A stretch of DNA of 64,000 nt, taken from NCBI GenBank assembly GCA_039640505.1, contig CP046865.1, forward strand, positions 1,665,501-1,729,500, read 5' to 3'. The DNA comes from Rhodobacteraceae bacterium Araon29. GTDB lineage: Bacteria; Pseudomonadota; Alphaproteobacteria; Rhodobacterales; Rhodobacteraceae. Of the stretch, positions 24,592 to 36,900 are shown in pieces. The translations under genes and the position numbers were made by a program. Below the pieces are notes generated by a model. It did no database searches and was not told where the DNA came from. It saw nothing but the letters and a program-made list of their open reading frames with translations. Each line of letters begins with the position of its first letter. The stretch's first letter is position 1.

Positions 24592-25515
24592 TCATTTTTG
24601 AGTTTTTACTTTAAAAAGAGTTTCAAATCCAAAAGGTTGATCGCATTCTACAATTCCACGTTCGCGCAAATCAATTAAATGAGCGAAAACATTTTGGGCG
24701 GCAGCCCCCAAAAGATTTTTTGGCGTTTCCGTATATATTTTCTTGGCTAGATTGTATGGATTTTCTAATCCAGAGCGTAATGCATCTAAAATCTGCATTT
24801 CGCGGCTCATTCGGTGATTGATAAGCCATTCGGTACGTTTTTTGGGCTCATACACAGGATTTCCGTGGCCGGGATAAAAAATTCTCCAATTCGAGCTGAG
24901 CAATTTATGGCATGACTTCATAAAGTCACCCAAATCTCCATCCGGAGGCGAAACCATTGAACTGGCCCAATCCATAATATGATCGCCGGTGAAAAGCGCA
25001 TCCTTCCATGAAAAACTAAGGTGGTTTGAAAAGTGACCCGGTGTTTCCAGAACGCCAAGCTGCCAATCGTCTCCCGAAATCAGGTCGCCTTCCGTTATTC
25101 TCCTCTGCGGGCTAAAAGTGAAATCTACTCCTTCTCCTCCGCCTGAGTATCCTTGTTTAACCAAAGACCTCATTGTTTGGCTTTGTCCATCGTAAGAGGA
25201 ACCAAATGCGTAAACTTTTGCTTGCGTGATGCCCGACAATTGGGATGCAAGTGGGGAATGGTCAATATGGGAATGTGTCACGAAAATATGTGTAATACGC
25301 TGGCCAGGCAGTAACGCTGTGAGGATTGAATTAAGATGCGGGGTACTGTGAGGACCGGGGTCAATAACAGCGATTTCACGCGAGCCAAGCAAATAAGTAT
25401 TTGTCCCCCAAAAGGTCATTGGGGAAGGGTTAGGGGCCAGTATACGTCTAAGGCCAGGCTCCAACTCCTCGACTTGACCTGCCAGGGGGGCAAATTGTGG
25501 TTTCATATCGGTCAT
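24592..25515 (-). CDS. MBL-fold metallo-hydrolase (LACTB2-like)
   Basis: 307 residues. The zinc-binding motif THSHIDH is at 80-86, followed by TPGHFSNHL, TGDHIMDW and PGHGNPV, which supply the remaining ligands. The C-terminal part (about 225-307) resembles the winged-helix tail of the LACTB2 group, with RMSREMQILDAL and NPYNLAKKIY. These proteins are hydrolases of thioesters or nucleic acids; the exact substrate cannot be read here. It is divergent from the histidine kinase gene, with 39 bases between the starts. Confidence 0.88.
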   Translation of the reverse strand: MTDMKPQFAPLAGQVEELEPGLRRILAPNPSPMTFWGTNTYLLGSREIAVIDPGPHSTPHLNSILTALLPGQRITHIFVTHSHIDHSPLASQLSGITQAKVYAFGSSYDGQSQTMRSLVKQGYSGGGEGVDFTFSPQRRITEGDLISGDDWQLGVLETPGHFSNHLSFSWKDALFTGDHIMDWASSMVSPPDGDLGDFMKSCHKLLSSNWRIFYPGHGNPVYEPKKRTEWLINHRMSREMQILDALRSGLENPYNLAKKIYTETPKNLLGAAAQNVFAHLIDLRERGIVECDQPFGFETLFKVKTQK

Positions 25516-25554
25516 TCTTGTTCCCCTTTTGGGAATGTTAGGCTATTTGTAGAG

Positions 25555-26868
25555 ATGATGTTTAACTGGATCAAACAGTATATGCCCTCAGGCCTCCACG
25601 GCCGCGCCGCCCTTATACTGGTGCTGCCAGTGATATTGATTTGGCTGGTGGTTTCAATTGTTTTTGTTCAACGTCACTTTGAAGGCGTAACAGAACAAAT
25701 GACGCGTACCATACGCAGTGAAATTGTATTGATTAAGGAACTGTTGTCTTTGCGCGATACTTCTCTGTTGAACGCAAATTTTGTAGCAAAGCCACTCGGT
25801 ATCCAAATACGAGAGGTGCCAAGTAGCGATGATGTCTTTAATATTGAACGAAGATTTTATGACTTTACTGGGATCGTGGTGCGTCGAGAGCTCATGTCAT
25901 TGGCTGGAGTTAAGGCGGTTAGCCTACCAGATGATGGGACAGTGCGGATCAGGATACTCGTGACTGATCGGAGGTTTGACCTCACATTTTATCGCAACCG
26001 AGTTTCTGCATCTAACCCGCATCAGTTGATTGTAAATATGATATTTTTTGGGGGAATTTTCACGATAATAGCCTACATTTACCTTCGAAACCAACTGCGC
26101 CCAATTACACGCTTGGCAAGTGCTGCGGAAGCTTTTGGTTTAGGACGCACCGTTGCATATAAGCCATCTGGTGCAGTTGAAGTCCGAGCTGCCGGACAAG
26201 CCTTTTTGGATATGCGTGCACGAATAGAGCGGCATATAGAGCAAAGAACAATGATCCTTTCAGGTGTTAGCCATGACTTGCGTACTCCTTTAACCCGTTT
26301 GAAGTTAGGTCTTTCCTTGCTTTCAAAAGAAGAAAGAGAACCTTTAGAACGCGATGTTGATGAAATGCGCCAACTCTTAGATGAATTTTTGTCTTTCGCT
26401 CGCAATCAATCTGAAGTTGCTGCAAAAGCAACTCCAACAGACCCGATTGTATTGGTTAAAATAATTGTAGATGACGCTAAAAGGGCAGGGCGAAATGTTC
26501 GATTTGTCGGGGAGGGTACTCAAAGTTTTGTCAGTATGCGGCCTCTGTTGGTAAAGCGTGCTTTGGAAAATTTAGTTATGAATGCTGTGAGGTATGGTTC
26601 AAAAGCTGAAATTTCGATCAAATTGAATACCACAGATTTAATCTTTAGTATTGCAGATGATGGACCCGGCATACCAGAGCACCAAATTGATCAAGCTCTG
26701 AAACCTTTTTCACGATTAGATCCATCTCGTAATCAGAATCATGGATCGGGTGTGGGCTTGGGTTTACCTATTGCCGCGGATGTTGCACGCTCCCATGGCG
26801 GCAAACTAATTCTATCCAAGAGTGAGGTATTAGGCGGTCTACTTGCTGAATTTATCATTTCTAGGTGA
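25555..26868 (+). CDS. EnvZ-like sensor histidine kinase
   Basis: 437 residues if started at ATG 25555 (ATG 25558 is equally possible). The longer open frame from 25336 runs antisense through the MBL gene and is rejected. A membrane helix is at about 18-38, a short periplasmic domain follows, a second helix is near 160-180, and then a HAMP-like region (LRPITRLASAAEAFGLG). The phospho-acceptor His240 is in SGVSHDLRTPLTR, the N box in ENLVMNAVRYG, and the G boxes in DDGPGIP and GSGVGLGLPIA. Layout and length match EnvZ-type kinases of Rhodobacterales. No response regulator gene adjoins it in this window. Confidence 0.88.
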   Translation: MMFNWIKQYMPSGLHGRAALILVLPVILIWLVVSIVFVQRHFEGVTEQMTRTIRSEIVLIKELLSLRDTSLLNANFVAKPLGIQIREVPSSDDVFNIERRFYDFTGIVVRRELMSLAGVKAVSLPDDGTVRIRILVTDRRFDLTFYRNRVSASNPHQLIVNMIFFGGIFTIIAYIYLRNQLRPITRLASAAEAFGLGRTVAYKPSGAVEVRAAGQAFLDMRARIERHIEQRTMILSGVSHDLRTPLTRLKLGLSLLSKEEREPLERDVDEMRQLLDEFLSFARNQSEVAAKATPTDPIVLVKIIVDDAKRAGRNVRFVGEGTQSFVSMRPLLVKRALENLVMNAVRYGSKAEISIKLNTTDLIFSIADDGPGIPEHQIDQALKPFSRLDPSRNQNHGSGVGLGLPIAADVARSHGGKLILSKSEVLGGLLAEFIISR

Positions 26869-27909
26869 TTATTGGCTATTCTTTGCGAAACAATAACGCA
26901 GGAATGGGCTGACAGTTCATAGTTTTTGTTGGGTGAATTTTAATTGTGACCAAAGTATGGTATTTTTTTTGGAGGGCTTTGTTCTCCTTTACACCCAAAG
27001 GAGTGTAGTGATATATACGTTTTAGCCAATGGTGATAAAATGTACTACTCTAGTTTCTTAAGATTCATGCAATACGGTTTCTAAATAGTAGGGTGTTATT
27101 GTTTCGTGTGTTTTAGAATTGCCTTTGGTGCAGTGAAGGGAAGATGCAGTTTTGACGGGCTTTTGAATGGTTGTTTAATTTAGGTTAGAAGTTGTTTTCA
27201 GTATCTTAAGCCTTGGTCTAAATTAGCTTTTCGGGAGCTATGCAAGCTATAGGGCGTATTTCGTTCTTGGCGGTGGGGGTACATAAGGGTTGCTTTATTT
27301 CGTGACCCGCGCGCTGGGTATCCAAATTTATTTGGATGCTCCCCCGATGGGTGTTGATCCTCTTCAATTATTTGATGAATGGCGCGAGTACTAGATGCAT
27401 AATATTTTTTTCGAAATTGATAAGAATTTAACGCTTGGAATGTCACAGCGTTTCAATCTTTGGATTGAGGGTGGATTTTTGTCCAATCTTTTTACCTTTT
27501 TTCGAGGTTATGGCCTTTTACCAGTATTTTCAGGTCGAGCAATAAATTTGCCAGACGCGGCGATGTTGGGTTTTTTTATTACTTTAATAAAGGAAGTCAC
27601 TGGAGCTAAATCAAACTCCAAAGCTGTAACGAGGCTATTGCCATTTATTGCTAAACTGGAGCTTTGCAATCTGCGCAGTCATATTTTTTGCAGCACAATC
27701 AAAGGTAAAGGCGAGCCAGGTGATTTAATCACTGGAGGTAATGATGCATTTGTTAATGGTACGAGGTAAGTCATGAGCACTTGTGCGAAAAAAATGTACA
27801 TTTTTTTATGTGAGTTCAAGCATTCTTTTTTAATGAAGTCGGGCTTTAATAACACCGCATCTGGAAATGTGATGGCGAGCGATTATTGTGAGAAAGATTA
27901 TAGAGTATA
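26869..27909. other. Gene-poor stretch upstream of the giant RTX gene
   Basis: About 1040 A+T-rich bases. A plus-strand frame at 27395-27769 (124 codons) and the frame before it around 27310-27395 have no recognisable domain; I cannot say whether either is a gene or a remnant. A hairpin, CTCCTTT at 26984-26990 with AAAGGAG at 26997-27003, has no T tail. The promoter of the RTX gene should lie in this stretch, but I cannot place its boxes. Confidence 0.5.
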
Positions 27910-30900
27910 ATGGCAAATCAACATATTTTAGAAAATCAACTTCTCGGTAACACTAATGGCTGGACATCAAGCGGTCAGCCGGTTGCCGCGTCTAACCTAG
28001 ACGACGGTAATGGAACGGGCTTCAAATGGTCTAACGGCTCGACCGGAGGATATATTGAAACAACATTCTCATGCGCTGAGGGAACCAAAGCGCAAATAAA
28101 CGCTATGTTTGGTGTGAATGGTTCGGATTCTCAAACGGCGTCTTATAACTACAAAATGGAAGTGCTTGACGCAGACGGCAAGGTATTGGAATCTGAAACA
28201 GGGACGGTTACGAACCAGTCATCACACACCGGTGTGTTTGATTTTACAGCGCCAGAGGACAGCGAGGGTCCATTTACGTTTCGGATTACCGAAACGGGCC
28301 GAAGTGGAGAGCAAGGAAGTCATGATATGACTGTGCACTCTGCATGGATATTAGGCGATCCAGCGGATGGTACAGGTGGCAGTGACTATATTGTGTCTGG
28401 GACGTCGGGTGATGATGTTATCGATTCAACCTATACCGGAGATCTCGATGGGGACAGGGTCGATAATGACGATGCCGCGGATGGCAGCGATGATGATGTG
28501 ATCGAAGCCGGTGAAGGTGATGATACTGTCCGCGCAGGTGTTGGAGAGGATGATGTTGATGGCGGTACGGGAAATGACATCCTTTACGGTGACGGCGGCA
28601 GTGACAACCTGACCGGGGATGATGGAGCTGACACAATATATGGTGGCAGCGGTGCTGATACGATAGATGGTGGCATCGGTGATGATAGCCTTGTTGGTGG
28701 AGCAGGCTTTGACTTGATTTACGGCGGTGCCGGTTCTGATACAATCGATAGTTTTGATTCCTTAGACACGGTTTATGGCGGTGACGCTGCGGACTTGGTC
28801 TATAATATAGCGAAAGATCTGGTTTTTGGCGGTGCCGGTAATGATACTCTGATTGGTAATTCAGGTACCAACGCTGACACTCTTTATGGTGATGCAGGCG
28901 CTGACAGTATAGACGGCGGTGGCGGCAATGATGAGATTTACGGTGGCTTAGAGAACGATACTCTTCTGGGCGGCCAGGGTGCCGATCTACTGTATGGCGG
29001 CAGCGGCGAGGACGATCTTTCTGGCAACGACAATTCCGATACCCTTTACGGCGGCGACAGCAATGACAATCTTGTGGGCGGCGGCGGCGGTGACAGCATT
29101 TATGGTGGAGATGGCAATGATTCCATCGATGGCGGTACTGGCACTGATACTCTTATTGGCGGTGCTGGCGATGACACCTATGTTGTGGAAAACGTGGGCG
29201 ATGATGTCATTGAGGGCAGCGGTGAAGGCAGGGATCTTGTTGAAAGCTCGGTGAATTACACATTGGGTGAACATGTTGAAGATCTGACGCTGACGGGGGT
29301 GAGCAATCTGTCTGGTACCGGTAATGATGAGGCCAATGTTATCACTGGCAATACGGGCAATGATACGATTGATGGTGGTAGGCACCATGACACACTTTAC
29401 GGCGGTGCTGGCGATGACAGTATAGATAGCGGTAGGGGCAACGATATTGTCTTCGGTGGCTCTGGTAATGATACCCTTATTGGCGGCACTGGCGGCGCGC
29501 AAAATGACACCCTTTACGGTGGCGCTGATGATGACCGCCTTGATGGCGGTGCTGGCGCTGACACCCTTTATGGCGGTCTTGGTGATGACCGCCTTGATGG
29601 CGGTTCTAGCAAAGACACGCTTTACGGCGGCGTTGGTAATGACACTTATGTTGTAAATAGCTCAGGCGATGATGTCATTGAGGGCAGCGGTGCAGGCAGG
29701 GATCTTGTTGAAAGCTCGGTGAATTACACATTGGGTAATCATGTTGAGGATCTGACGCTGACGGGGGCGAGAAATCTGTCTGGTACTGGTAATGATCTGG
29801 ATAATCTGATCAAGGGCAATACGGGCGCTAATACGCTTGATGGCGGCGTCGGGGATGACACTCTTGATGGCAGTGCGGGAAATGACATCCTTTACGGTGG
29901 CGGCGGAAGTGACACCCTGGCCGGGGATGATGGCGCTGACACAATATATGGCGGCAATGGCGCTGATACGATAGATGGCGGTATCGGTGATGATAGCCTT
30001 ATTGGTGGCGCAGGTTTCGACATAATTTACGGCGGTGCCGGTGCTGATAAGATTGACAGTTTTGATGCCCAAGACACGGTTTATGGCGGTGAAGGCGCGG
30101 ATTCGGTTTATAATATAGCAAATGATCTGGTTTATGGTGGGGCTGGTGATGATACGCTGACGGGTGCTTCAGGTGGTAATTGGGCTGACACTATTTATGG
30201 TGATGCAGGTACTGACAGCATAGATGGTGGCGGCGGCAATGACACAATTTACGGTGGCTTAGAAAGCGATACTCTTCTGGGCGGCGATGGAGCCGATCTA
30301 CTTTATGGCGGCAGCGGCGACGACAAGCTCGAGGGTAACAACAACTCTGACACCGTTTATGGCGGTGAGGGCAACGACAACATTATTGGTGGTGGTGGTG
30401 GTGATAGCCTTGTTGGCGGCGCTGGCAATGATAGTCTGGCTGGAGGTACTGGCACAGATACTTTGGTTGGCGGCGTTGGCGATGACACTTATGTTGTTGA
30501 TAGCGCAGACGATGTTGTCATTGAGGGCAGCGGTGTAGGCAGGGATCTTGTTGAAAGCTCGGCTGATTACACGTTGGGTGATCATGTTGAGGATCTGACG
30601 CTGACGGGATTGGGTAATCTGTCTGGTACCGGTAATGTTGAGGCCAATGTTATCACTGGCAATACGGGCAATAATACGCTTTATGGCGGTGTTAACCATG
30701 ACACGCTTTATGGCGGCGCTGGCGATGACAGTATAGACGGTGGTACGGGGCACGACATCCTTTACGGTGGCACTGGTAATGATACCCTTATTGGCGGTAA
30801 TGTTACTTCCGGCGCGAGAAATGACACCCTTTACGGCGGTCTTGGTGATGACCGCCTTGATGGTGGCGCGCATAATGACACCCTTTACGGCGGCGTTGGT

Positions 30901-33900
30901 GATGATACTTATGTTGTGAATAGCTCCGGCGATGATGTCATTGAGGGCAGCAGTGCAGGCACGGATCTTGTTGAAAGCTCGGCTGATTACACATTGGGTG
31001 ATCATGTTGAGGATCTGACGCTGACGGGGGCGAGTACTCTGTCTGGTACCGGTAATGCGCTGGACAACGTGATCAAAGGTAATACGGGCGCTAATACGCT
31101 GAGCGGTCTTAACGGTGAGGATACCATTTACGGAGGCTCTGGCGATGACAGTGTAGAGGGTGGTAGCGGCAGGGACATCCTTTACGGCGGCGTTGATAAT
31201 GACCGTCTTGTTGGCGGCCTTGGCAATGACACTGTTTACGGTGGTACCGGCAACGATACAATCGATAGCTTTGGTCATGTAGACACAGTTTACGGTGGTG
31301 AGGGTGCGGACTCTATCTATGATATAGCGCTGGATCTGGTTTATGGCGGCGCTGGTGATGATACGCTGACGGGCGCTTCAGGTGGTAATTGGGCTGATAC
31401 GCTTTATGGTGATGCAGGCGCTGACAGTATGGAGGGCGGTGGCGGCGGTGACATCCTTTACGGCGGCGCTGATAATGACCGCCTTGATGGCGGTGTTGGT
31501 GCTGACACCCTTTACGGCGGTCTTGGCGATGACACTTATGTTGTTGATAGCGCAGAAGATGATGTCATTGAGGGCAGCAGCGAAGGCAGGGATCTTGTTG
31601 AAAGCTCGGCTGATTACACATTGGGTGATCATGTTGAGGATCTGACGCTGACGGGGGCGAGTACTCTGTCTGGTACCGGTAATGCGCTGGACAACGTGAT
31701 CAAAGGTAATACGGGCGCTAATACGCTGAGCGGTCTTAACGGTGAGGATACCATTTACGGAGGCTCTGGCGATGACAGTGTAGAGGGTGGTAGCGGCAGG
31801 GACATCCTTTACGGCGGCGTTGATAATGACCGTCTTGTTGGCGGCCTTGGCAATGACACTGTTTACGGTGGTACCGGCAACGATACAATCGATAGCTTTG
31901 GTCATGTAGACACAGTTTACGGTGGTGAGGGTGCGGACTCTATCTATGATATAGCGCTGGATCTGGTTTATGGCGGCGCTGGTGATGATACGCTGACGGG
32001 CGCTTCAGGTGGTAATTGGGCTGATACGCTTTATGGTGATGCAGGCGCTGACAGTATGGAGGGCGGTGGCGGCGGTGACATCCTTTACGGCGGCGCTGAT
32101 AATGACCGCCTTGATGGCGGTGTTGGTGCTGACACCCTTTACGGCGGTCTTGGCGATGACACTTATGTTGTTGATAGCGCAGAAGATGATGTCATTGAGG
32201 GCAGCAGCGAAGGCAGGGATCTTGTTGAAAGCTCGGCTGATTACACATTGGGTGATCATGTTGAGGATCTGACGCTGACGGGATTGGGTAATCTGTCTGG
32301 TACCGGTAATGCGCTGGACAACGTGATCAAAGGTAATACGGGCGCTAATACGCTGAGCGGTCTTGACGGTGAGGATTCCATTTATGGCGATGCGGGCGCT
32401 GACAGTATAGAGGGCGGCGCTGGCAATGACCTCCTTTACGGCGGTCTTGGCGCTGACAGCCTTGCTGGTGGTAGCGGTGAAGACACTCTTTACGGTGATG
32501 CTGGAAACGATACAATCGAAACCTATTTTGGCAATGACACGGTTTACGGCGGTGACGGTGCGGACTCTATCTATGACATTGCGCTGGATCTAGTCTATGG
32601 CGGTGCTGGTGATGATACGCTGACGGGTGTTTCAAGTGGTAGCGCGGGTGACAGGCTTTACGGTGATGCAGGCGCTGACAGTATAGACGGCGGTAACGGC
32701 AATGACATCCTTTATGGCGGCACTGATAATGACAATCTAGACGGCGGTGCTGGCAAAGACACCCTTTACGGCGGCGCTGGCGATGACCACCTTGATGGTG
32801 GCGCGCTTAATGACACCCTTTATGGCGGCGTTGGTGATGACACTTATGTTGTAAATAGCTCAGGCGATGATGTTATTGAGGGCAGCGGCGAAGGCAGGGA
32901 TCTTGTTGAAAGCTCGGTGAATTACACCTTGGGCAATCATGTTGAGGATCTGACGCTGACGGGATCGGATAATCTGTCTGGCACCGGTAATGCGCTGGAC
33001 AACGTGATCAAAGGTAATACGGGCGCTAATACGCTGAGCGGTCTTGACGGTGAGGATTCCATTTATGGCGATGCGGGCGCTGACAGTATAGAGGGCGGCG
33101 CTGGCAATGACCTCCTTTACGGCGGTCTTGGCGCTGACAGCCTTGCTGGTGGTAGCGGCACTGACACCCTTTACGGCGGCGCTGGAAACGATACAATCGA
33201 AAGCCGTTCTGGTAGAGACACGGTTTACGGCGGTGACGGTGCGGACTCTATCTATGACATTGCGCTGGATCTAGTCTATGGCGGTGCTGGTGATGATACG
33301 CTGACGGGTGTTTCAAGTGGTAGCGCGGGTGACAGGCTTTACGGTGATGCAGGTGCTGACAGTATAGAGGGCGGCGGCGGCAATGACCTCCTTTACGGTG
33401 GCACTGATGCTGACAATCTAGGCGGCGGTAACGACAATGACACGCTTTACGGCGGTCTTGGCGCTGACAGTATAGACGGCGGTAGCAACAACGACACTCT
33501 TTACGGTGGTGCAGGCGCTGACAGCCTTGTTGGCGGTGGCGGCGCTGACATCCTTTACGGCGGCACTGATGATGACAGCCTTGATGGCGGTAGCAGTAAA
33601 GACACTCTTTACGGCGGTCTTGGCGATGACAGCTTAGATGGCGGTAGCAGCAACGACACCCTTTACGGCGGCGTTGGTGATGACACTTATGTTGTTGATA
33701 GCTCAGGCGATGATGTCATTGAGGGCAGCGGTGAAGGCAGGGATCTTGTTGAAAGCTCGGTGAATTACACATTGGGTGATCATGTTGAAGATCTGACGCT
33801 GACGGGGGCGAGCAATCTGTCTGGAACCGGTAATGCGCTGGACAACGTGATCAAGGGCAATGAAGGCAATAATAAGCTTGATGGTGGTGCTGGCGCTGAC

Positions 33901-36900
33901 ACCCTTTATGGCGGTGTTGGTGATGACACTTATGTTGTTGATAGCGCAGACGATGTTATCATTGAGGGCAGCGGTGCAGGCAGGGATCTTGTTGAAAGCT
34001 CGGTGAATTACACATTGGGTGATCATATTGAGGATCTGACGCTGACGGGATTGGGTAATCTGTCTGGTACCGGTAATGATGAGGCCAATGTTATCACTGG
34101 CAATACGGGCAATAATACGCTTGATGGCGGTGTTAACCATGACACGCTTTATGGCGGCGCTGGCGATGACAGTATAGACGGTGGTACGGGGCACGACATC
34201 CTTTACGGTGGCACTGGTAATGATACCCTTATTGGCGGTAATGTTAATGCCGGCGCAAGAAATGACACCCTTTACGGCGGCGCTGGCGATGACCACCTTG
34301 ATGGCGGCGCTCTTAATGACACCATTTACGGCGGCGTTGGTGATGACACTTATGTTGTGAATAGCTCAGGCGATGATGTTATTGAGGGCAGCGGCGAAGG
34401 CAGGGATCTTGTTGAAAGCTCGGTGAATTACACATTGGGCAATCATGTTGAGGATCTGACGCTGACGGGGGCGAGTACTCTGTCTGGCACCGGTAATGCG
34501 CTGGACAACGTGATCAAAGGTAATACGGGCGCTAATACGCTGAGCGGTCTTGACGGTGAGGATTCCATTTATGGCGATGCGGGCGCTGACAGTATAGAGG
34601 GCGGCGGCGGCAATGACATCCTTTACGGCGGCACTGATGCTGACAATCTAGACGGCGGTAGCGACAATGACACCCTTTACGGCGGTCTTGGCGATGACAG
34701 CTTAGATGGCGGTAGCAGCAACGACACCCTTTACGGCGGCGTTGGTGATGACACTTATGTTGTTGATAGCTCAGGCGATGATGTCATTGAGGGCAGCGGT
34801 GAAGGCAGGGATCTTGTTGAAAGCTCGGTGAATTACACATTGGGTGATCATGTTGAAGATCTGACGCTGACGGGGGCGAGCAATCTGTCTGGAACCGGTA
34901 ATGCGCTGGACAACGTGATCAAGGGCAATGAAGGCAATAATAAGCTTGATGGTGGTGCTGGCGCTGACACCCTTTATGGCGGCGCTGGTGATGACACTTA
35001 TGTTGTTGATAGCACAGACGATGATGTCATTGAGGGCAGCGGTGCAGGCAGGGATCTTGTTGAAAGCTCGGTGAATTACACATTGGGTGATCATGTTGAG
35101 AACCTGACGCTGACGGGATCAGGTGATCTGTCTGGTACCGGTAATGCGCTGTACAACGTGATCAAGGGCAATGAAGGCAATAATAAGCTTGATGGCGACG
35201 GTGGCAAAGACACCCTTTATGGCGATGCTGGCAATGACACCATCGATGGCGGTGCTAGCCATGACATCCTTTACGGCGGCTCTGACGATGACATCCTTTA
35301 CGGCGGTGGCGGTGGCGGCGCTGACAGCCTTTACGGTGGCGCTGGTAATGACATCCTCATAGGCGGTGTTGGTTCTGATGTGCTGGCTGGCGGCGCTGGT
35401 AATGATAGCATTGCTGTTGGCGGTAAAGATACGGCGACTGGCGGTGACGGTGATGATGTGTTCACACTGGATATCACTGACACGGGTTCACAGGTTAACG
35501 CAGAAATTACTGGTGGGGATGAGGGGGATGACACTGATACTCTTGATCTCTCTGGTGCTGCGGGCGGTGTTAACATCACTTACGCAGTTGACCCGGAAGA
35601 GGGCACTGTTAGCGGTCTTGATGCGGATGCCGACAAGGATTTAACGTTTGCAGAGATTGAGAAGGTTGTTGCTACTGATCATGCTGACACCATCGACGGA
35701 TCAAATGCGACATCTTCTCTGACTGTAGAAGCGGGTGACGGTGATGATACTGTCACTGGCGGTACTGGTAATGACAGTATTGATGGCGGCGACGGCAATG
35801 ATAGTCTGGCTGGAGGTACTGGCACAGACACTTTGGTTGGCGGCCTTGGCGATGACACCTATGTTGTTGATAGCGCGGACGATGATGTCATTGAGGGCAG
35901 CGGTGCAGGCAGGGATCTTGTTGAAAGCTCGGCTGATTACACATTGGGTAATCATGTTGAGGATCTGACGCTGACGGGATTGGGTAATCTGTCTGGTACC
36001 GGTAATGATGAGGCCAATGTTATCACTGGCAATACGGGCAATAATACGCTTGATGGCGGTGTTAACCATGACACGCTTTATGGCGGCGCTGGCGATGACA
36101 GTATAGACGGTGGTACGGGGCACGACATCCTTTACGGTGGCACTGGTAATGATACCCTTATTGGCGGTAATGTTAATGCCGGCGCAAGAAATGACACCCT
36201 TTACGGCGGTCTTGGAGATGACCGCCTTGATGGTGGCGCGCATAATGACACCCTTTACGGCGGCGTTGGTGATGATACTTATGTTGTGAATAGCTCAGGC
36301 GATGATGTCATTGAGGGCAGCGGTGAAGGCAGGGATCTTGTTGAAAGCTCGGTGAATTACACATTGGGTGAACATGTTGAGGATCTGACGCTGACGGGGG
36401 CGAATAATCGGTCTGGTACCGGTAATGCGCTGGACAACGTGATCAAGGGCAATGAAGGCAATAATAAGCTTGATGGCGGTGCTGGCGCTGACACCCTTTA
36501 CGGCGGCGTTGGCGATGACACTTATGTTGTTGATAGCACAGACGATGTTGTCATTGAGGGCAGCGGTGAAGGCAGGGATCTTGTTGAAAGCTCGGCTGAT
36601 TACACATTGGGTAATCATGTTGAGGATCTGACGCTGACGGGGGCGAGTACTCTGTCTGGCACCGGTAATGCGCTGGACAACGTGATCAAAGGTAATACGG
36701 GCGCTAATACGCTGATCGGTCTTGACGGTGAGGATTCCATTTATGGCGATGCGGGCGCTGACAGTATAGAGGGCGGCGCTGGCAATGACCTCCTTTACGG
36801 CGGTCTTGGCGCTGACAGCCTTGCTGGTGGTAGCGGCAATGACACCCTTTACGGCGGCGCTGGAAACGATACAATCGAAAGCGGTTCTGGTAGAGACACG

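Noticed and set aside
25336-25554. Extended start for the histidine kinase
   Set aside because: The extra 73 codons run antisense through the MBL gene and do not resemble a kinase N-terminus; the membrane helix sits correctly from 25555.
27198-27446. An 82-codon minus-strand frame upstream of the RTX gene
   Set aside because: Low-quality composition, no ribosome site, and overlaps competing frames on the other strand.
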